Shown piece by piece: positions 54,108-62,417 of a DNA stretch of 64,000 bases (position 1 is its first letter; every line of letters starts with the position of its first letter). Origin of the DNA: Yersinia intermedia (lineage in GTDB: Bacteria > Pseudomonadota > Gammaproteobacteria > Enterobacterales > Enterobacteriaceae); contig NZ_LR134116.1 in the NCBI RefSeq assembly GCF_900635455.1, forward strand, positions 2,294,001 through 2,358,000, written 5' to 3'. The position numbers and the translations under genes are program-made. The notes under the pieces were generated by a model. That model was not told where the DNA came from. It ran no database searches and saw nothing but the letters and a program-made list of their open reading frames with translations.

Positions 54108-54631
54108 ATTTATTCCGAATAGCCATTGGCTAGCGGTGTTTGCTGGTAACCCGGTAATGAAACCTTTTACCTCAGCTGTCCTCTATCGCTTTCATTTCCG
54201 CCTTACACTATTAGTTAATGGTCTACTCAACGCCGCAACTATCTTTGCATGTGCGTTTATCGCACCAGAAACGCCAACAACGCTGATTATTGTATTGCTG
54301 TTTATCAGCGGATTGACGCGTTCAATGCAGTTTACTGCATTCAATACGTTGGCGTTTTCTGAAGTGCCTGGCCCTAAAATGGCCGGTACCAATACGCTAA
54401 CTAATATGGCGCAACAGATGGCGATTAATTGGCCTGGGTATTGCCATCGGAGCCTTAGCACTGCTAATAGCGGAGTGGTTTCATCCCCATCGCGCAGGCG
54501 TGATCCCATTGGAAAATTTCCAGATAGCATTTGTGGTTATCGCGTTGGTCGCATTACTATCTCTAGTAGATACATTAACGCTTAGCCGTAATGCTGGCGA
54601 TGAGGTACGTAAGAAGCCATTCCGACGCTAA
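54108..54631 (+). pseudogene. MFS drug-transporter remnant (DHA2-like), truncated and frameshifted
   Basis: The end of a 14-helix MFS exporter. The intact part reads KPFTSAVLYRFHF..VNGLLNAATIFACAFIAP, then the conserved NTLAFSEVPGPKMAGTNTLTNMAQQMAI. Directly after this (54427-54430) four extra bases shift the frame; downstream the correct frame continues as GLGIAIGALALLIAEWFHPH and so on to a stop at 54629-54631. The N-terminal two thirds are missing: a stop lies just upstream. The frame seen before the shift runs on out of phase as a low-complexity tail, so it is not a real gene. The 5' break is next to the Wzz-family gene, suggesting a replacement event. Confidence 0.85.
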
Positions 54632-54720
54632 TATGCGTGATGGATTGTGTCGGAATAGCTTCCTCCTATAGTTAACAGTATGTTAATTATATTATTAGCA
54701 AAGAAAAATAAGGAATATGT

Positions 54721-55470
54721 ATGATCGTTTTCGTCACTGGTGCAACCTCAGGTTTTGGTGAGGCAATAGCTCGGAAATTTATTAGCCACGGGCATCAGGT
54801 TATCGCAACGGGTCGCCGTCAGGAACGTTTGGAAGAATTGAAGGACGAATTGGGCGAACAGCTACATATTGTACGTTTAGATGTACGGAATCGAGCGGCT
54901 ATTCAGCAAGTTATCGATGAACTGCCTACCGAACTAAAAGATATCGATCTGTTAGTTAACAATGCCGGTTTAGCATTGGGATTGGAACCTGCACATAAAG
55001 CCAATGTTGAAGACTGGGATACGATGATTGACACCAACACCAAAGGTTTGGTGAATATGACGCGTGCTTTATTGCCTGCAATGGTAGCCCGTAATGTTGG
55101 CCACGTGATTAACATCGGCTCTACTGCCGCCAACTGGCCGTATGCCGGTGGTAATGTATACGGAGCCACGAAAGCGTTTGTGAAACAATTTAGTCTGGGT
55201 CTGCGTGCTGACTTGCACGGTACACGTATTCGTGTGACGGATATTGAACCTGGTATGGTTGGTGGCACTGAATTCTCAGCAGTTCGCTTTAAAGGCGATG
55301 GCGACAAAGTCAATAAAACCTATGATGGCGCTAATCCACTGATACCTGAGGATATCGCTGAAGCCGTCTATTGGGTTGCTACGCTGCCAGCACGGGTCAA
55401 TATTAACTCACTGGAGATGATGCCAGTCAGCCAATCTTTTGCCGGGTTGAGTATTCATCGCGAAAGTTAA
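54721..55470 (+). CDS. ydfG: NADP-dependent 3-hydroxy acid dehydrogenase YdfG
   Basis: Short-chain dehydrogenase that oxidises L-allo-threonine, D-serine and other 3-hydroxy acids; also active on malonic semialdehyde. The 249 residues have the cofactor motif VTGATSGFGEAI, ATGRRQERLEEL with the NADPH-binding arginines, NNAGLALG, and the catalytic YGATK near residue 147. It is collinear with E. coli YdfG. The ATG is preceded by AAGGA. It is the last conserved gene before the disturbed luxR/ynfA junction. Confidence 0.95.
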   Translation: MIVFVTGATSGFGEAIARKFISHGHQVIATGRRQERLEELKDELGEQLHIVRLDVRNRAAIQQVIDELPTELKDIDLLVNNAGLALGLEPAHKANVEDWDTMIDTNTKGLVNMTRALLPAMVARNVGHVINIGSTAANWPYAGGNVYGATKAFVKQFSLGLRADLHGTRIRVTDIEPGMVGGTEFSAVRFKGDGDKVNKTYDGANPLIPEDIAEAVYWVATLPARVNINSLEMMPVSQSFAGLSIHRES

Positions 55471-55499
55471 TATCAGGCGTTATCGGGTAAAATCTGGCT

Positions 55500-55556
55500 G
55501 GGGCCATCACTGCCCCACCCTTAATTTACCCGCCAGTCCGCGACAATAATCAGCAT
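55500..55556. repeat. Left copy of a 57-bp direct repeat (ynfA 3'-end duplicate)
   Basis: These 57 bases match 56272-56328 at 52 positions. The right copy is the end of ynfA plus about 20 bases after its stop. The left copy keeps the ynfA stop and the reading frame (MLIIVADWRVN versus [11 protein letters not shown]). The two copies flank the luxR-type gene as direct repeats. Confidence 0.85.
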
Positions 55557-55573
55557 GTTTGGCGTTGGGAAAA

Positions 55574-56008
55574 TTAACTCTGATTTTGAACATTAGGTCT
55601 TACAAACTTAGGTGGGATATATAAATCAAAACCTAAGTTTCCACAATACTCTCTAAACATATTTATAGAGCCAACACCGCATTTTTCGTACATTATACCT
55701 AATCTATTCTCTATTGTTCTGTGTGATAAAGAAAGCCTCTTCGCTACCATTTTAGTCGTCATGGGTTGTAATATGAAAAAAATTATCTCAAGTTCTTTCT
55801 CGCTAAACAGGTCTGTTGGCGGGGTTAGTGTTAATACTGAAGGTGTGCGGCGGTCTATATATTGAGAAAGAGAAATAAAATTTAATTTGCTGGCATTTGT
55901 TAATGTTCCTATACATTCACCGATTTTATTGTAAATAGGAAACCTGGGTAAATAGTAGGGTTCTAATATTCTATCTCGACCATAAAAATTAATTCCCTGT
56001 CGTAACAT
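55574..56008 (-). CDS. LuxR-type regulator, probably N-terminally truncated
   Basis: A 144-residue protein whose C-terminal half is a LuxR/GerE helix-turn-helix (FSEKELEIIFFILQP, then MTTKMVAKRLSLSHRTIENRLGIMYEKCGVGS). The N-terminal 60 residues (ILEPYYLPRFPIYNKIGECIGTL) look like the last strands of a PAS-type sensor domain. Intact relatives are longer by an estimated 60-80 residues, and upstream an in-frame stop closes the frame six codons before the ATG, so the gene appears to have lost its 5' end. Base composition is strongly AT-rich. It lies between two 57-bp direct repeats. Confidence 0.65.
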   Translation of the reverse strand: MLRQGINFYGRDRILEPYYLPRFPIYNKIGECIGTLTNASKLNFISLSQYIDRRTPSVLTLTPPTDLFSEKELEIIFFILQPMTTKMVAKRLSLSHRTIENRLGIMYEKCGVGSINMFREYCGNLGFDLYIPPKFVRPNVQNQS

Positions 56009-56271
56009 TATTTTAGAAAATAATTATAGGCAAACCCATTCGAATATTCATTATTGCATGAAGATTAATGGATGCTATCATATTGAAGTGGTGATTCTAA
56101 CAAAATCATTGTAATAAGAGTGTTTTGCGCTTAGGTATTTTATCCACATGAATACCAAAAGACAAATAAACTAAAAACATACTCGAAACTTTATTATATA
56201 TAATATCAATGGCTGCTTATTAGTTTTAATTAATATCATCATAATCACATTTAGTTCAATGAAGAAAACGA

Positions 56272-56328
56272 GGGGCCATCACCGCCCCACCCTTAATTTA
56301 CTCGCCAACCCGCGACGATAATCAGCAT
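56272..56328. repeat. Right copy of the 57-bp direct repeat (native ynfA 3' end)
   Basis: The native copy containing the last 12 codons of ynfA, its stop codon and about 20 bases downstream. See 55500-55556. The 284-base gap before it (56009-56271) is very AT-rich with no gene that I can support. Confidence 0.85.
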
Positions 56329-56619
56329 TCCAGCCAGAGCGACACCTGCTCCCACCCAATCGAACAGGGAAAGTTTCACGCCATCGACTACCCGTAGCCA
56401 AATTAATGCGGTCGCAACATAAACGCCACCGTATGCGGCATAAACACGCCCACTGGCCGCAGGATGGAGTGTCAATAACCAAACAAACAGTGCCAGGCTG
56501 CCTGCGGCTGGAAGTAGCAACCAGAACGTCCCGCCTTTGCGTAGCCACAAATAGGGCAAGAAGCAGCCCATTATCTCAGCCAGTGCAGTAACAAAAAACA
56601 GTAGCGACGTCTTTAACAT
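56293..56619 (-). CDS. ynfA: UPF0060 membrane protein YnfA
   Basis: A 108-residue inner-membrane protein with four hydrophobic helices, of the UPF0060 family within the small multidrug resistance-related group. Landmarks are [43 protein letters not shown] (56410-56475) and the C-terminal [21 protein letters not shown]. Some homologues have been linked to efflux. It agrees with E. coli YnfA in length and position. Confidence 0.93.
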   Translation of the reverse strand: MLKTSLLFFVTALAEIMGCFLPYLWLRKGGTFWLLLPAAGSLALFVWLLTLHPAASGRVYAAYGGVYVATALIWLRVVDGVKLSLFDWVGAGVALAGMLIIVAGWRVN

Positions 56620-56811
56620 AGCCAGAACTCTTGATATTGCCCCTAAGGCAAATATTTAAAATTAACATTAGGTTACTCTACATCTTCCCTACGGCGCTGT
56701 CGCCGACTGGTTTATATACTGAAAGCAATGATATAATTTTTTATCCGCTAATAGCGTGTCAGTAAACTACATGATGATTAAACATCACCGACTCATAAAG
56801 GACTTAAGACG

Positions 56812-57177
56812 ATGAAAATAACTAGCCTGCCACGCCTGATAAGTGCGTTTCTGCCGCTAGCCTTGGTTATGTTTGCCTGGCAAACACCGGCCTTGGCACA
56901 GGCAACCAATTGCACCCAAGGCAGTACCTGTGTTTCTGTTGGTGGTGGCAATGATTCGATGTCCAAAGAACAGGCTCGCCAAAGCCAACAGCAATGGGAT
57001 GATACTCATCGCCTGCGCAATAAAGTTAACACTCGGGTTGAAAAGAACTTTGATAAGTTTGATCGGGCTGAAGATGCGAAAGACAACTGTGACCGCAGTG
57101 AAAATTTGAACGCCTATTGGGAACCTAACACCCAGCGCTGCCTGGATCGGCTATCAGGCCGCCAGATTAATCCGTAA
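56812..57177 (+). CDS. ynfB: YnfB (DUF1283/UPF0482) periplasmic protein
   Basis: A 121-residue secreted protein of unknown function. A signal peptide of about 29 residues (ending TPALAQA) is followed by the DUF1283 domain with [23 protein letters not shown] and [20 protein letters not shown], which match E. coli YnfB. Two cysteines of the C-terminal motif could form a disulfide. It is divergent from ynfA, as in E. coli. Confidence 0.92.
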   Translation: MKITSLPRLISAFLPLALVMFAWQTPALAQATNCTQGSTCVSVGGGNDSMSKEQARQSQQQWDDTHRLRNKVNTRVEKNFDKFDRAEDAKDNCDRSENLNAYWEPNTQRCLDRLSGRQINP

Positions 57178-57287
57178 TGAGTGGCTATGGTTCAGATTTA
57201 CTTGAGGTTATGAGAATCTGGGCTATCCTTTAGGCACGGCTTAAGAATCAATATGTTAGGCAAGCTATTCATCCACATAAGGATTTT

Positions 57288-57536
57288 ATGATGAAAAAAA
57301 CGCTTATTATCAGTACATTGTTGTTATCGCTGGCCCCTATGGCTGCACTGGCATCTTGTGAAAGTGTGAAAGCAGATATCACACAGAAGATCATCAATAA
57401 TGGAGTGCCTGAATCCGGTTTTAAACTGGATATCGTTCCTAATGATCAAGTTCAGCAAGCTGGCGGTCAGGTGGTCGGGCATTGCGAAAATGACAGCCAG
57501 AAAATTGTTTATACCCGTATAACCGACAGCGAGTAA
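57288..57536 (+). CDS. ynfD: DUF1161 periplasmic protein YnfD-like
   Basis: An 82-residue secreted protein: signal peptide of about 22 residues (MMKKTLIISTLLLSLAPMAALA) is close to the limit of what can be shown, then SCESVKADITQKIINNG and VVGHCENDSQKIVYTR. The two cysteines are conserved in DUF1161 and probably form a disulfide. It resembles the C-terminal two thirds of E. coli YnfD. Function unknown. A terminator follows. Confidence 0.85.
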   Translation: MMKKTLIISTLLLSLAPMAALASCESVKADITQKIINNGVPESGFKLDIVPNDQVQQAGGQVVGHCENDSQKIVYTRITDSE

Positions 57537-57554
57537 TCTCGCCGTCACCAGTCT

Positions 57555-57585
57555 GGGTGTGCCTTTCGGTGCACCCTTCTGTTTT
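57555..57585 (+). terminator. Terminator after ynfD
   Basis: GGGTGTGCC and GGTGCACCC form a 9-bp stem with two G-U pairs and a 4-base loop, followed by TTCTGTTTT. Confidence 0.75.
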
Positions 57586-57736
57586 ATCAAAAATTTATTT
57601 CTGCATTTCTCAATCTTTACTGGTCATTCATTTGATGACAAGTAACAATTGATGACAAATTACACTCTCTGCGCCAACTTACCTATCAATCACCAAAGTA
57701 TGGGGTTTACCTCAATATGTCAGTCAGTAGCGTTGC

Positions 57737-59020
57737 ATGAAACGGCCTGCCCACCTGTATTACTATCGCGCCATGCTGCGCCGTCTGCTGATTTCGGTGA
57801 TGCTCGGAATGATGGCAGCCTTGATTGTTTGGTTATTTCATCAGGCAATGTTGGGATTGGAATGGCTATTATTTGCCCGAACCGATGGTAGCCTGGTGGC
57901 CGCAGCCTCTTCTATTACTGGCTGGCGACGCGCATTAACCCCGGCATTAGGCGGTTTGGCCGCCGGTGCTCTACTTTGGGGATACCAACGTTACCAGAAT
58001 CAAAAAACCAGTAGTGCACCAACCGACTACATGGAAGCCATCGAGATCGGTGACGGCCGGTTAGATGTTTCCGCCAGTCTGGTCAAGTCCCTCGCTTCAT
58101 TATTAGTTGTTTCCAGTGGTAGCGCGATTGGTCGTGAAGGGGCAATGGTGCTATTAGCCGCCTTGTTTGCGTCCGTTTTTGCTCAGCGCTACGCCAAACC
58201 TAGCGAATGGAAGCTTTGGGTTGCCTGCGGTGCCGCTGCCGGGATGGCCAGCGCCTATCATGCGCCGCTGGCGGGAAGTCTATTTATTGCAGAAATTCTG
58301 TTTGGTACGTTGATGCTGGCCTCACTTGGACCAGTAGTGATCGCCGCCGTCAGTGCATTGCTCACTACCAACCTGTTACACGGTGGTCAGGAAACGCTTT
58401 ATCAAGTGCAAGCGCTGCCATCACCGTGGCCAATACAATATTTCCTTATGGCACTGTTAGGGGTGTTAGCTGGTATCAGCGGCCCTTTGTTTTTAAAAGG
58501 TATGGCCGCCAGTGGGCATGCCTTTCGCTCACTTAATCTCTCTCCTCCGCTGCAACTTGCGCTGGGGGGGATAATTGTCGGGTTACTATCGCTGATTTTC
58601 CCCGAAGTCTGGGGCAATGGCTACAGTGTGGTGCAGTCACTGCTAACGACTCCGCCAGGGGTTCTATTGATTGCTGGCATACTCATATGCAAATTGTTAG
58701 CGGTGTTAGCCAGCAGCGGATCAGGTGCTCCGGGCGGTGTATTCACCCCGACACTGTTTGTCGGGGCTGCTTTGGGTATGTTATGCGGGCAAATGTTCGC
58801 CTGGTGGCCTGTTCTTGGCGACAATATTGCATTATTAATGGCGCTGACCGGCATGGCGACCCTACTGGCCGCAACCACGCACGCCCCTATCATGGCGGCA
58901 TTAATGGTTTGCGAAATGACGGGCGAATACACCCTACTCCCTGGGCTACTATTATCTTGTGTTATTTCGACAACAATAGCTCGATGGTTACGCCCCACCT
59001 CGGTATATCATTCGCGCTAA
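57737..59020 (+). CDS. clcB: ClC-type chloride channel/antiporter ClcB
   Basis: Inner-membrane ClC family protein, 427 residues with about 10-12 helices, thought to help acid resistance as an electrical shunt. Selectivity-filter blocks visible are [16 protein letters not shown] (gating glutamate in GREG), [19 protein letters not shown] and [15 protein letters not shown], in the ClcB pattern rather than the ClcA GREGP form. The ATG at 57737 adds about 12 residues to the E. coli protein; an ATG at 57773 is an alternative start. In E. coli it lies near dmsD and ynfEFGH, which are absent here. Confidence 0.93.
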   Translation: MKRPAHLYYYRAMLRRLLISVMLGMMAALIVWLFHQAMLGLEWLLFARTDGSLVAAASSITGWRRALTPALGGLAAGALLWGYQRYQNQKTSSAPTDYMEAIEIGDGRLDVSASLVKSLASLLVVSSGSAIGREGAMVLLAALFASVFAQRYAKPSEWKLWVACGAAAGMASAYHAPLAGSLFIAEILFGTLMLASLGPVVIAAVSALLTTNLLHGGQETLYQVQALPSPWPIQYFLMALLGVLAGISGPLFLKGMAASGHAFRSLNLSPPLQLALGGIIVGLLSLIFPEVWGNGYSVVQSLLTTPPGVLLIAGILICKLLAVLASSGSGAPGGVFTPTLFVGAALGMLCGQMFAWWPVLGDNIALLMALTGMATLLAATTHAPIMAALMVCEMTGEYTLLPGLLLSCVISTTIARWLRPTSVYHSR

Positions 59021-59074
59021 AATAGGCGATCAATACAATAGCAGCTAACCATAATTAATAACGGTATAAATTAA

Positions 59075-59743
59075 TTATCTGCCGATCGCAGTCAGATCTA
59101 AATATTTTGCCAGAGGTTTTTCTTCTGGATGAGGAAGATAAGGTAACTGCCCTAATTGTGGGGCTGGTAACCGTTCGCGAAGCATAGCAATTGTTTCGGC
59201 GTAATGTGCTAATCCGGGATTAATTCGATTCGCTACCCAACCTAATAACGGCAATCCATCATTGATAATGGCTTGTGCTGTTAATAATGCATGGTTGATA
59301 CAACCTAATTTAATTCCGACAACTAAAATAACCGGTAATTGTTCTTGAATCACCCAATCAGAATAGAATCGCTGGTCATTCATCATAACTTTCCAGCCAC
59401 CACATCCTTCGACCACAACCGTATCGGCTTTGGCGGATAAACGTTGTAATCCGGCCGTCATTTCACCGTAGTTAATCAGCGTATCGGTACAAGCATGGAT
59501 AACATCCCCTTGCAGGGGAAACGGATTAACCTCCTGATACTCAAGCATTATAGATGATGAAGCTTGTAAGATAAGCGCATCTTGATTACGCAACCCATCA
59601 GGCGTCTCTTTACTTTCTGTCGCTACCGGCTTATAGCCTACCGCTGTTCTGCCATTTTGGCTTAAGGCCTGAAGTAAGGCCCGTGACACTACGGTTTTAC
59701 CGACAGCAGTGTCGGTACCCGTCACAAATACACGCGTTAACAT
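59075..59743 (-). CDS. ynfK: Dethiobiotin synthetase-like protein (BioD2/YnfK)
   Basis: ATP-dependent carboxylase related to BioD, which closes the ureido ring of biotin. The 222-residue protein has the P-loop FVTGTDTAVGKTVVSRALL, the lysine in YKPVATESK and VVEGCGGWKV (family VEGAGG motif with Cys-Gly in place of Ala-Gly). YnfK of E. coli is a BioD paralogue (BioD2). GGAG eight bases before the ATG at 59743 favours this start over 59767. It is co-directional with mlc. Confidence 0.9.
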   Translation of the reverse strand: MLTRVFVTGTDTAVGKTVVSRALLQALSQNGRTAVGYKPVATESKETPDGLRNQDALILQASSSIMLEYQEVNPFPLQGDVIHACTDTLINYGEMTAGLQRLSAKADTVVVEGCGGWKVMMNDQRFYSDWVIQEQLPVILVVGIKLGCINHALLTAQAIINDGLPLLGWVANRINPGLAHYAETIAMLRERLPAPQLGQLPYLPHPEEKPLAKYLDLTAIGR

Positions 59744-59846
59744 AACAATACTCCGCAATCTGGCCACTTAGACTCAAGTCTTTCCGCCTAACATTAGCGA
59801 AATTGGCAACATGGATAAAAGTCTAGGCGATGCCGACAACAGACAG

Positions 59847-59862
59847 CTTGCGTTAGCGCAAG
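59847..59862. terminator. Hairpin between ynfK and mlc
   Basis: CTTGCG-TTAG-CGCAAG is a perfect 6-bp stem with a 4-base loop, followed by ATTTTG on the plus strand. It lies about 105 bases after the mlc stop on the minus strand, where termination of mlc is expected. Confidence 0.4.
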
Positions 59863-59968
59863 ATTTTGCCGAACTGAGAGAGGTTTTTAACGGATAACAC
59901 CAAATAATAGGAGGAATACATCGTACATACCCACTAATAATTAACCCATAATTACTAATGTTAATACC

Positions 59969-61186
59969 TTACCCTTGCAGTAACTTAACCAGTAATGAAC
60001 CGTTATATAATGCTTCTTTCACTAATGCAGCACCTGGCATTGTGCCCTGATTAAAAAATGCCGTTGGTTCAACCAGAATATTTTCACTGTAAGCGGGTAA
60101 TGCCTGCTGGCGAATACATGATGCAATTGCCGGATGTAGAATAGATGCTGCTTTATTTAATGGCGAACCCACCAGGATTTTTTCTGGGTTAAATAAATTG
60201 ACCATAATGGCTATAATTCGCCCAACGCTGTGGCCAACGCCTAAAATAATATCTTTCGCTAACTGATCGCCCGCCAGCGCCGCATCACATAAAGACTCAA
60301 CATTTAGTGGCGAGCTGTGTAATAGCGAACTCATTGAGCCATTTAATCGTTGCTGAGCAATTTCGAGGATATTCTCAATACTGGCTACTGTTTCGAGGCA
60401 GCCGTGATTGCCGCAATAACAGCGTTTACCGTAGGGATCAACCTGAGTATGACCAATCTCCACCACACTGCGGCTGCCTGCATGCAATACCCTACCGGCA
60501 GTGATAACACCGGCACCAACGTTATGATCAATGACCACTTGAATAACATTCTGACATCCGCGTGAAGCACCGTACAGCGCTTCAGCCATAGTCCAGGCGC
60601 AGATATCGTGTTGTAAATAGACGGGTAATCCCGTTCGTTTTTCTAGCTCTGGGCCAAGAAGCATCTCATTAACATCATAAAACGGCATTTTATGCACAAT
60701 ACCTGCCGGTGCATCAATGATGCCGGGCATAGTAATCGCAATCGCAGTCAGCCTCTCGAGCTTGCCTTGATGCCGGATAAAGAATTGATCAACTTCACTG
60801 AGAATACGTGTAAGCAGAGGTTCAGGATGACTATCCGGTAGCGGAATTTGATCCTCAACCACCAGTTTGCTACTGAGATCGCGCAAGGCGAGAGTGATAG
60901 AACCGCGACTAATGCGCCCGGAGACATAATGCCAGGCATCGGTATCAAGAACCAAACCAATTGCAGGCCGCCCACGGCTACCAACATCTTGATATTCTGT
61001 CTCTTTTACCAGATGAGCTTCAACCAGTTCCCGCACAATCTTGGTAATACTGGCTGGGGCCAGTTGCGCCCGTTTAGACAGTTCAATCCGGGATATCGGG
61101 CCGAACAAATCAATCAGCCGATAAACGGCTCCTGCATTGGTCTGCTTGATTTGATCAATGTGCCCAGGTTGTCCATCCGTTATCAC
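59969..61186 (-). CDS. mlc: Mlc, global sugar-metabolism repressor (ROK family)
   Basis: Repressor of ptsG, ptsHI, manXYZ and malT that is sequestered by dephosphorylated EIICB-Glc. The 405 residues start with HIDQIKQTNAGAVYRLIDLFG as in E. coli Mlc and form a winged helix (AQLAPASITKIVRELVEAHLV), followed by the ROK fold with the zinc site GHTQVDPYGKRCYCGNHGCLE (His and three Cys; landmark 60400-60460) and the C-terminal LLVKLLQG tail. It appears full length. A putative autoregulatory site lies just upstream. Confidence 0.96.
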   Translation of the reverse strand: MITDGQPGHIDQIKQTNAGAVYRLIDLFGPISRIELSKRAQLAPASITKIVRELVEAHLVKETEYQDVGSRGRPAIGLVLDTDAWHYVSGRISRGSITLALRDLSSKLVVEDQIPLPDSHPEPLLTRILSEVDQFFIRHQGKLERLTAIAITMPGIIDAPAGIVHKMPFYDVNEMLLGPELEKRTGLPVYLQHDICAWTMAEALYGASRGCQNVIQVVIDHNVGAGVITAGRVLHAGSRSVVEIGHTQVDPYGKRCYCGNHGCLETVASIENILEIAQQRLNGSMSSLLHSSPLNVESLCDAALAGDQLAKDIILGVGHSVGRIIAIMVNLFNPEKILVGSPLNKAASILHPAIASCIRQQALPAYSENILVEPTAFFNQGTMPGAALVKEALYNGSLLVKLLQG

Positions 61187-61214
61187 TGAACCGGCTCCTT
61201 CTCTGCCAACCGAG

Positions 61215-61235
61215 TATTTTTCGCGCTTCTAAATA
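61215..61235 (-). promoter_or_regulatory. Putative Mlc operator (autoregulation)
   Basis: TATTT (61215-61219) and AAATA (61231-61235) are separated by 11 bases with a central CGCG, a shape resembling Mlc sites. It lies about 30 bases upstream of the mlc start. Mlc is autoregulated in E. coli. The match was judged by eye. Confidence 0.4.
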
Positions 61236-61353
61236 AAGATTATCGGCTATGTTGGGGCTTTTAATATATGGCGTCAACTATTTGATTAGTTATGTGATTT
61301 ACTGCACATAATCACCAGTTTTCCAAGGGCTACTGGTGGTTATTTATACGGAG

Positions 61354-62268
61354 TCAGCGGGCTGATGTCGCTTGAGTATCCTGTACCATCAAGCGAATCA
61401 ATGCTTCTGCCGGTGCGGTTACCGGGCGATTCTTATGATTAACCAGCCATACCTCGGTGGTGGCATCAGCCTCAGCTAAAGGCAGATACTTAACCCCATC
61501 CACTTTTACCCGCATGAATGAGGCAGGCAATATTGATACGCCCAAACCAGCGGATACCAAACCAACGATGGTCATCGCCTCTCCCACTTCTTGCGTAATA
61601 TAAGGCGTGATACCCGCGCGGGTTAATAGTGCGAGGATTTCGTCATACAGCGCAGTACCCACTTCACGCGAAAAGAAAACAAAGGGTTGTTCTGCCAGTG
61701 AGCTGAATTTAACACTCCCTGAAGGTAAATTCGCTAAGGGACTTTCTTCGTGAACAACGGCAACCAAAGGTTCACGTAACAACAACCGATATTGTAATGC
61801 CTCCGGCAGCCGTGTATTGCGCATTACGCCAAGATCAAGCCGCCCATCCAGTAAAGGTTCAATTTGCTGTCTACTGTTAACTTCCCGCATCTTGATATGC
61901 ACTTGAGGATGCAGTTGCCGGAATGCCTGTAAATTTTTAGATACCGTGCTAATAAAAGGTGCCGATGAAGTAAAACCGATAGTCAGTTCACCGGATTCGC
62001 CGCGATGCAAACGCCCCGCTTTTTCTGATGCCGAATTCACTTGGGCTAAAATTTGGTAAGACTCCTTTAAAAACAAGGCGCCGGCTTGGGTCAGGCTGAC
62101 ATTACGGTTGTTACGTGCAAAGAGTCGGGCACCAATTTGCTCTTCCAAACTCTGAATTTGCTGGCTGAGTGGCGGCTGAGAAATGCGCAAGCGCTCTGCC
62201 GCTCTACCAAAGTGCAATTCTTCTGCTACGGCAATGAAATAACGTAAATGTCTGAGTTCAATACTCAT
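61354..62268 (-). CDS. ynfL: LysR-type regulator YnfL
   Basis: A 304-residue LysR regulator with the helix-turn-helix in YFIAVAEELHFGRAAERLRISQPPLSQQIQ (landmark 62170-62260) and a full effector domain (LTIGFTSSAPFI). It is divergent from the MFS exporter ynfM, the same arrangement as in E. coli, so it most likely regulates that gene. The inducer is unknown. Confidence 0.92.
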   Translation of the reverse strand: MSIELRHLRYFIAVAEELHFGRAAERLRISQPPLSQQIQSLEEQIGARLFARNNRNVSLTQAGALFLKESYQILAQVNSASEKAGRLHRGESGELTIGFTSSAPFISTVSKNLQAFRQLHPQVHIKMREVNSRQQIEPLLDGRLDLGVMRNTRLPEALQYRLLLREPLVAVVHEESPLANLPSGSVKFSSLAEQPFVFFSREVGTALYDEILALLTRAGITPYITQEVGEAMTIVGLVSAGLGVSILPASFMRVKVDGVKYLPLAEADATTEVWLVNHKNRPVTAPAEALIRLMVQDTQATSAR

Positions 62269-62417
62269 TGCGCTCCATTGATATGTTTAAAGTCTCATTT
62301 CTAATGATTAATATATTAGACATAAAACTTGGCTATTTCTATGCTCTTCTTATTGAGCTAAATAGTGGCTAGATCGAAACAGACAGTCTTTAATTGGGTT
62401 ATTGATAAGGAAATACC

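Noticed and set aside
54136..54585. Intact 149-residue membrane protein gene
   Set aside because: The C-terminal third is an out-of-frame tail; restoring the frame gives a known MFS ending, so it is a pseudogene.
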